This document shows, piece after piece, positions 59,168-64,000 of a stretch of DNA of 64,000 nucleotides. Origin of the DNA: an uncultured Oscillospiraceae bacterium (lineage in GTDB: Bacteria > Bacillota > Clostridia > Oscillospirales > Oscillospiraceae); NCBI GenBank assembly GCA_934636305.1, contig CAKUAM010000001.1:1-64000 (forward strand), written 5' to 3'. Every line of letters begins with the position of its first letter. The first letter of the stretch is position 1. Made by a program: the position numbers and the translations under genes. The notes under the pieces were generated by a model. That model did no database searches and was not told the origin of the DNA. It saw nothing but the letters and a program-made list of their open reading frames with translations.

Positions 59168-59722
59168 ATGGACAAACAGGCGCTGCGCGCACAGGTTCGC
59201 GCGCAAAAGCGTGCGCTCACCCCGGTGCAGATTGACGAGGCCAGCGCGCGCTTGACGCAGCTTTTTCTCGCGCATCCAGCTTACAAGGCCGCCAGGAGCA
59301 TCTACGGCTATCTCTCCTACAATCAGGAGGTGCGCACGGCGGCCATTTTGCAGCAGGCGCAGAACGACGGCAAGCGCGTGGCCGTGCCAAAGGTCTTTGG
59401 GGACGAAATGAAGTTTCTCTGGCTGGACGACCTGTCCGCTGTGGCCCCCGGCGCGTATCATATCCCGGAGCCGATTGCCGATACGCCTGTGGCAGATGAC
59501 GAGACCGCGCTGATCCTCATGCCGGGGCTGGCCTTTGACCCGGAGGGGCACCGCTGCGGCTACGGCGGCGGCTTTTATGACAAATATCTCGCCGCGCACC
59601 CCGGCCATGTAACACTGGCGCTGTGCTACGCGTTCCAGATGTTTTCACATCTGGACGTCGACGAGTACGACATTCCGGTGCAGTATGTCATCTCTGCGCC
59701 GGCAGGGGAGGGCGCGGTATGA
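59168..59722 (+). CDS. 5-formyltetrahydrofolate cyclo-ligase
   Basis: 184 aa. The N-terminal DKQALRAQVRAQKRAL, YLSYNQEVRT near 48, and RCGYGGGFYDKYL near 136 (ATP/folate loop) are diagnostic. Converts 5-formyl-THF to methenyl-THF with ATP. Stop overlaps the next start (ATGA). Confidence 0.9.
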   Translation: MDKQALRAQVRAQKRALTPVQIDEASARLTQLFLAHPAYKAARSIYGYLSYNQEVRTAAILQQAQNDGKRVAVPKVFGDEMKFLWLDDLSAVAPGAYHIPEPIADTPVADDETALILMPGLAFDPEGHRCGYGGGFYDKYLAAHPGHVTLALCYAFQMFSHLDVDEYDIPVQYVISAPAGEGAV

Positions 59723-60309
59723 AGCTTCTCTATGTTGTAATCATCTGTGCATTTGTATTTCTTGTCTGCTTTCTGATCGACACGCTTCTCAAGCTGATCT
59801 TTCCAAAATCGAGGCTGGAAAAGAGCAAGCTGGTTGTCCGGCCGCCGCGCCGAAGCGCAGTCATCGGAATTATTCTGATATTTGCCGGTGTGGTAGTGCT
59901 GCTGAAGCAGCTGGGCGGGCAGACAGATACGCTGCTGCTCATCGGCAGCATTGTCGCCATGATTTTCGGCATCATTCTGCTGTGCACGTATTTTTCCATG
60001 GCCATCTATTACGATGAGGAAGGCTTTCTCTACAAGGCATGGGGACATGGGAAAAAGATGTACCATTATAACCAGATCAAGGGTCAGCGCAGTCTCATGA
60101 CGCGCGGCGGCATCAATACGATTTTATTTGTCGGCGAGGATGAGATCAACCTCTACAGCGCCATGCAGAATCTGAACACCTTCCTCAGCAAGGCTTTCTT
60201 CCGCTGGTGCGCCGCCAAGGGCATTGACCCGGACAGTGTTGAGAACAATCCCAGGATGTTTACATTTTTCCCGGATCCAGAACCGGAACATACATCGGAT
60301 CCACAATAA
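59719..60309 (+). CDS. Conserved membrane protein of unknown function
   Basis: 196 aa. Hydrophobic segments near residues 3-24 (LLYVVIICAFVFLVCFLIDTLL), 50-68 and 73-93, then a cytoplasmic region of about 100 residues (IYYDEEGFLYKAWGHGKKMYHYNQI) resembling a PH-like/YcxB-type fold in pattern. Family not identified. Translationally coupled to the cyclo-ligase. Confidence 0.7.
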   Translation: MKLLYVVIICAFVFLVCFLIDTLLKLIFPKSRLEKSKLVVRPPRRSAVIGIILIFAGVVVLLKQLGGQTDTLLLIGSIVAMIFGIILLCTYFSMAIYYDEEGFLYKAWGHGKKMYHYNQIKGQRSLMTRGGINTILFVGEDEINLYSAMQNLNTFLSKAFFRWCAAKGIDPDSVENNPRMFTFFPDPEPEHTSDPQ

Positions 60310-60441
60310 ATGATTTTTACAAAATCATGCCAGCGGATGCTTCGTTTGCCGGAAAAGGCAGGGCAAACCGGAGCGCCCGGGGAACGTTCGGTGCAGCCTG
60401 CATCCGGGTTCAGGGCACGGACAGCTTCTTTTGTCAAACGT

Positions 60442-60480
60442 AAAACCGCGCAGGCACTGATGCAGGGCCTGCGCGGTTTT
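60442..60480. terminator. Bidirectional terminator between the membrane-protein gene and copA
   Basis: AAAACCGCGCAGGC (60442-60455), 11-nt loop, GCCTGCGCGGTTTT (60467-60480), then TT. Confidence 0.85.
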
Positions 60481-60487
60481 TTGCTGC

Positions 60488-60697
60488 TTATTCGATGCCG
60501 GTCACTTTGTAATCCTGTGCCTCAACGGCAGCCTTCAGCGTCTCGTCCGCAACGTCCTTTGTGAGCGTTACGACCGCGGTGCCGGATTCATGGCTGACCG
60601 CTGCAGATGCAACGCCCTCCACAGCCTCCAGAGCCTTCTTCACGCGGGCCTCGCAGTGGCCGCACATCATGCCGGTAATATGCAATGTCTTTGTCAT
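60488..60697 (-). CDS. copZ: CopZ-like copper chaperone, internal start in copA frame
   Basis: 69 aa from MTKTLHITGMMCGHCEARVK, length and sequence of a free CopZ. AAGGAGG lies 8 nt before this ATG, inside copA. Separate initiation should yield free CopZ, while full translation gives CopA with a tethered chaperone domain. Metal-binding motif is GMMCGHC. Confidence 0.7.
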   Translation of the reverse strand: MTKTLHITGMMCGHCEARVKKALEAVEGVASAAVSHESGTAVVTLTKDVADETLKAAVEAQDYKVTGIE

Positions 60698-63016
60698 GCC
60701 TGTTTCCTCCTTGTTTGCTGCTGCCAGATAAAATTCCGGCAGTGGTTTTCCTTTATGGTCATGCTTCGCGCTGTAGAGCTTGCAGAGATTCAGGCGCAGT
60801 GCGTTCGACACCACACAGAAGCTCGACAGGCTCATTGCCGCCGCGCCGAACATGGGATTGAGCGTCAGCCCCAGCCCCACGAATACGCCCGCGGCCAGCG
60901 GGATGCCAATGACGTTGTAAATAAATGCCCAGAACAGATTTTCGTGGATGTTGCGCAGCGCCGCGCGGCTGAGCCGGATGGCTGCCGGCACATCCAGAAG
61001 CGTGCTTTTCATCAGCACAACGTCCGCCGCATCGATTGCCACATCCGCACCCGCACCAATGGCAATGCCGGTGTCCGCCGCCGTCAGCGCCGGGGCATCG
61101 TTGATCCCATCGCCCACCATGGCGACCGGGCCATACTTCTGCAGTTCACGGATCACAGCCTCCTTGCCGCCGGGCAGCACACCGGCAACAACCTCATCCA
61201 CACCGGCAAGCTTTCCTATGGCTGCTGCTGTGCGGGCATTGTCGCCCGTCAGCATAACGACGCGCACTCCCATGCCGCGCAGCTGCCGGATTGCCTCCGG
61301 GCTTTCGGGCTTGATGGCGTCCGCCACTGCAATCATGCCAAGCAGCTTGCCGTTCTTTGCAAACAGCAGCGGCGTCTTGCCAAGCTGGGCCAGCGCATCC
61401 GCCTGCGTGAGGATCTGCTGCGGCAGGGCAAGCTGCGTACCCATGTATTTGACGCTGCCGCCCATGAGCTGCGCACCCGCCACATCCGTGCGCAGACCGC
61501 TGCCGGTAATTGCCGCAAAGCTTTCCGCATTCTCCGGCTGCACACCGTCCTGCGCGCCGCGCTTCATAATGGCCGCCGCCAGCGGATGCTCGCTCTTTGC
61601 CTCCAGCGAAACTGCCGCCTGCAGAAGCTCTGCTTCACTCACGCCGTCTGCCGGCAGAAGATCCGTCACTTCCGGCTGGCCGGAGGTAATGGTGCCGGTC
61701 TTATCGAGTGCAACGATACGCGTGCGCCCCGTATGCTCCAGACTGGCCGCTGTTTTGAACAAAATACCGTTTTTCGCGCCGACACCGCTGCCGACCATGA
61801 TGGCGACCGGCGTCGCAAGGCCCAGCGCGCACGGGCAGCTGATGACCAGCACCGAAATGCCGCGCGCCAGCGCGTAGCCGAACGCCCGGCCCAGCAGCAG
61901 CCACACAACGATCGTCACAAGGGAAATGCCAATCACAGTCGGCACAAACACGCCCGCCACCTTGTCCGCCGTCTTGGCGATCGGCGCCTTGGTTGCCGCC
62001 GCGTCAGAAACCATGCGGATAATCTGCGAAAGCGTCGTATCCTCACCGACACGCGTGGCCTCGCAGCGCAAAAAGCCGGAGCAATTGACCGTTGCGGCAG
62101 AGACGCCGTCGCCCTCTGCCTTATCCACGGGAACACTCTCGCCGGTAAGCGCCGCCTCATTGACCGCGCTTGCACCCTCCAGCACAATCCCGTCGACCGG
62201 GATGCTCTGTCCAGGGCGAATTACAAAGATATCGCCCTTTTTGACCTGCGCGGCTGGGATCTTGACCTCTTTTCCGTCCCGGATCACCACCGCGGTCTCT
62301 GGTGAGAGCGCCATCAGGCTCTTGAGCGCATCCGTGGTCTTGCCCTTGGAGCGCGCCTCAAGCAACTTGCCGACAGTAATGAGCGTCAGAATCATGGCCG
62401 CAGACTCAAAATAGAACTCGTCCATATATGCCATCGCCGCTTCGCTGCCGCTGTGCAGCTGCGCGTTGGTCATGGCAAACAGCGCGTACACGCTCCATCC
62501 GAACGATGCCGCCGAGCCGAGCGCGACGAGCGTATCCATATTGGGGGAGCCGCGCAGCAGGCTCTTGGTCCCGCTCACAAAGAACTCCTGATTGATGACC
62601 ATAATGATTCCGGCCAGCAGCAGCTGTACAAGCCCCATAGCAATATGGTTGCCGTCAAACCAGCTCGGCAGCGGCCAGCCCCACATCATATGCCCCATGG
62701 AAAAATACATCAGGATCAGCAAAAATACCACAGACGCAATCAGCCGCTTTTTCAGGTGCGGCGTCTGATGGTCCGCCAGGGCGTCAGCCGCGCTGGCCGC
62801 CGACGGCGCTGCCTCTGCGCCACGCAGACTCGCGCCGTAGCCCGCGTCCTCCACAGCCTTGACAATGGCGGCTGCGTCCGCTGTTCCCTCGACACCCATG
62901 GAGTTTGTCAAAAGGCTCACCACGCAGGATTCAACGCCCGGAATCTTTTTGACTGCCTTTTCCACACTGGCACTGCATGCCGCGCAGTGCATTCCGGTCA
63001 CAGTAAATTGCTGCAT
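60488..63016 (-). CDS. copA: Copper-translocating P1B-type ATPase with C-terminal CopZ domain
   Basis: 842 aa. N-terminal heavy-metal domain (GMHCAACSASVEKAV, 8-22), eight membrane helices, CPC site in SCPCALGLATPVA near 390, phosphorylation site DKTGTITSG near 437, HP locus SEHPLAAAI near 475 and GDGINDAPAL near 635. After the last helices (about 760) the frame continues into a complete second metal-binding domain (GMMCGHCEARVKKALE near 782), like a fused CopZ. Exports Cu(I). Downstream of csoR, 25 bp gap. Confidence 0.92.
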   Translation of the reverse strand: MQQFTVTGMHCAACSASVEKAVKKIPGVESCVVSLLTNSMGVEGTADAAAIVKAVEDAGYGASLRGAEAAPSAASAADALADHQTPHLKKRLIASVVFLLILMYFSMGHMMWGWPLPSWFDGNHIAMGLVQLLLAGIIMVINQEFFVSGTKSLLRGSPNMDTLVALGSAASFGWSVYALFAMTNAQLHSGSEAAMAYMDEFYFESAAMILTLITVGKLLEARSKGKTTDALKSLMALSPETAVVIRDGKEVKIPAAQVKKGDIFVIRPGQSIPVDGIVLEGASAVNEAALTGESVPVDKAEGDGVSAATVNCSGFLRCEATRVGEDTTLSQIIRMVSDAAATKAPIAKTADKVAGVFVPTVIGISLVTIVVWLLLGRAFGYALARGISVLVISCPCALGLATPVAIMVGSGVGAKNGILFKTAASLEHTGRTRIVALDKTGTITSGQPEVTDLLPADGVSEAELLQAAVSLEAKSEHPLAAAIMKRGAQDGVQPENAESFAAITGSGLRTDVAGAQLMGGSVKYMGTQLALPQQILTQADALAQLGKTPLLFAKNGKLLGMIAVADAIKPESPEAIRQLRGMGVRVVMLTGDNARTAAAIGKLAGVDEVVAGVLPGGKEAVIRELQKYGPVAMVGDGINDAPALTAADTGIAIGAGADVAIDAADVVLMKSTLLDVPAAIRLSRAALRNIHENLFWAFIYNVIGIPLAAGVFVGLGLTLNPMFGAAAMSLSSFCVVSNALRLNLCKLYSAKHDHKGKPLPEFYLAAANKEETGMTKTLHITGMMCGHCEARVKKALEAVEGVASAAVSHESGTAVVTLTKDVADETLKAAVEAQDYKVTGIE

Positions 63017-63041
63017 ATCTACTATCCCTCCTTGGGAAAAA

Positions 63042-63350
63042 TCACTTCATCAGCTTCTGCAGCGTCCCAAGCAGCTCATCAATGATCTCCTCGTGTCCAT
63101 CCTGCAGGTCACGTTTGACACAGGTGCGCAGATGCGCATCCAGCAGCTCACGGTTGAATGCGTTGATTGCCGCGTTGACCGCCGCCGACTGCGTCAGGAT
63201 ATCGTTGCAATAGGCGTCATTTTCCACCATGTTCTGCAGCCCGCGCACCTGCCCCTCAATGCGGCGCAGACGGTTGAGCAGCTTTTTCCGCTGCTCCTCC
63301 GCGCGGGCGGTGTGCTTTTCGCAGCAGGCACAGCGATGCGGTTCTGCCAT
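63042..63350 (-). CDS. csoR: CsoR-family copper-sensing repressor
   Basis: 102 aa helical DUF156 protein. LLNRLRRIEGQVRGLQNMVE at 24-43, and the Cu(I) ligands Cys48, His73 and Cys77 (YCNDIL, DAHLRTC) are present. An additional Cys-rich N-terminus (HRCACCEKH, 5-13) may be a further metal site. Copper releases it from the operators at 63367-63409. SD GAGGAGGA. Confidence 0.9.
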   Translation of the reverse strand: MAEPHRCACCEKHTARAEEQRKKLLNRLRRIEGQVRGLQNMVENDAYCNDILTQSAAVNAAINAFNRELLDAHLRTCVKRDLQDGHEEIIDELLGTLQKLMK

Positions 63351-63366
63351 AATGTCTCCTCCTCAT

Positions 63367-63416
63367 ATACCCCTGTTGGGTATTTTGATTGTATACCCCC
63401 GCCCGGTATTTGTCAA
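63367..63416 (-). promoter_or_regulatory. csoR-copA promoter with two CsoR operators
   Basis: Minus promoter TTGACA (63416-63411), 17-bp spacer, TACAAT (63393-63388). Two CsoR-type pseudo-palindromes: ATACCCCCGCCCGGTAT (63393-63409, within the spacer) and ATACCCCTGTTGGGTAT (63367-63383), centred 26 bp apart. Confidence 0.8.
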
Positions 63417-63426
63417 GCTCCTTTTT

Positions 63427-63459
63427 AAAAAAATCAGGCGCAGCCATCAGCTGCGCCTG
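63427..63459 (-). terminator. Terminator at the end of the exonuclease gene
   Basis: CAGGCGCAGC and GCTGCGCCTG (63435-63444, 63450-63459), loop holding the exonuclease stop codon, then ATTTTTTT on the minus strand. Confidence 0.8.
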
Positions 63460-64000
63460 TAGCCCTGTCCGTACCCGCCGCAGGGCACGGTTCTGCGCTC
63501 TGCAAAACGGTAGCTGCGCAGAAACTGCTCCGGCTGAAGTCCCCTATGCATGTAATCAAGCAGCAGCAGCGCGCAGGCGCGGCTGTCGCTGCCCGCGTGA
63601 TGGTGGTCAAGCTCCAGCTGCAGATGGTCACACAGGGTGTTGAGCTTGTGATTCGGCAGCTCCGGATAGGCCCGCCGCCCCATCTGGCAGGTACACACAT
63701 ACGCCGCCTCAGGCTGCCAGTCAATCCGGTAATCGTGCAGGCAGCTGGCCAGCACGCGCAGATCAAACGGCGCATTGTGCGCTACAAGCACGCTGCCGGT
63801 AAACATCGGCTCCAGCAGCTGCCACAGCGCCGCAAATGTCGGCTGGCCGCGCTCCATCTCCGGTGTGATTCCGGTCAGTGCGATATTGAATGGATCAAAA
63901 TGCGTCTCCGGGTCGACAAGGGTATAAAAATCCCGGATAATCTCCCCATGCTCAATGACGCTCACACCAATGGCGCTCATGCGCCGGTTCTGTGCGTTGG
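63447..64000 (-). CDS. DnaQ/PolC-like 3'-5' exonuclease, 5' end outside the window
   Basis: The visible part keeps VAHNAPFDLRVL (ExoII) and a later HHHAGSDSRACALLLL (ExoIII). The frame remains open through the window end (NAQNRR before the first ATG at 63980), which matches the ET-PN-NRR-ISAIG region that follows the ExoI Asp-x-Glu motif. So the gene starts beyond 64000; the ATG at 63980 is internal. Role: proofreading-type or repair exonuclease. Confidence 0.82.
   Translation of the reverse strand, partial: NAQNRRMSAIGVSVIEHGEIIRDFYTLVDPETHFDPFNIALTGITPEMERGQPTFAALWQLLEPMFTGSVLVAHNAPFDLRVLASCLHDYRIDWQPEAAYVCTCQMGRRAYPELPNHKLNTLCDHLQLELDHHHAGSDSRACALLLLDYMHRGLQPEQFLRSYRFAERRTVPCGGYGQGYRRS

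Noticed and set aside
60590-62305. 571-codon plus-strand frame
   Set aside because: Antisense of copA.

Overview
The window looks like a chromosome segment of a strictly anaerobic, endospore-lineage member of the Clostridia (Bacillota), most like the GC-rich Oscillospiraceae group. Support: sporulation genes yabP and yabQ in the Bacillus-like order rqcP-yabP-yabQ-divIC-yabR, T-box leaders, AGGAGG-type ribosome binding sites, many ferredoxin-linked enzymes, an Hdr/Flx bifurcation module, and no aerobic respiratory genes. No tRNA, rRNA, prophage, transposase or CRISPR array was recognised. Species cannot be assigned from sequence reading alone.

Layout. 1-1070: a palindromic repeat, then three tandem cassettes. 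Each has a forward promoter, a 20-27 aa beta-patterned basic peptide gene, a shared 3' hairpin, and a strong convergent antisense promoter. This is an apparent undescribed type I toxin-antitoxin family. 1080-3634 (minus): SDR oxidoreductase and the yab/divIC cluster. 3774-12498 (plus): a PAP2-like membrane protein, then a T-box-controlled operon (HTH-cupin-acyl-CoA synthetase, P-loop protein, four-subunit 2-oxoacid:ferredoxin oxidoreductase), then metY and metA. 12499-14989: a decayed gene with a MITE-like repeat, then thrS behind a Thr T-box. 15087-21494: a 3D-domain cell-wall protein, rsmA, a GIY-YIG protein, pheA with a Phe-rich leader peptide and attenuator, rluD, lspA and a MATE transporter. 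21543-29759: purAB, hpt, htrA divergent from a two-component system, and a LysR regulator.

30004-42459: a 12-kb collinear gene set behind a promoter embedded in a perfect 20-bp palindrome. It holds malate dehydrogenase, fumarase, HdrBCA, an MvhD/Flx-like electron-input module, fumarate reductase FrdBA without a membrane anchor, and an aspartate/alanine-exchanger-type carrier that could export succinate. Read together, oxaloacetate would go through malate and fumarate to succinate, with NAD(P)H oxidation at a soluble Hdr-Flx complex probably coupled to both fumarate and ferredoxin reduction.

42458-64000: an orphan peptide-binding lipoprotein, pgeF, secA, a HAD phosphatase, a TauE-type exporter, an Asp/Glu racemase, a dicarboxylate symporter, a CDF transporter and an M14 peptidase; then prfA-tsaC-coaE-M18 aminopeptidase (coaE has no stop and runs in frame into the aminopeptidase), a polysaccharide deacetylase, 5-formyl-THF cyclo-ligase, and a csoR-copA copper operon whose copA carries an in-frame copZ with its own ribosome binding site. 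A 3'-5' exonuclease gene is cut by the window end. Unusual RNA-level control recurs: T-boxes, leader-peptide attenuation, and terminator hairpins that contain the next gene's ribosome binding site.
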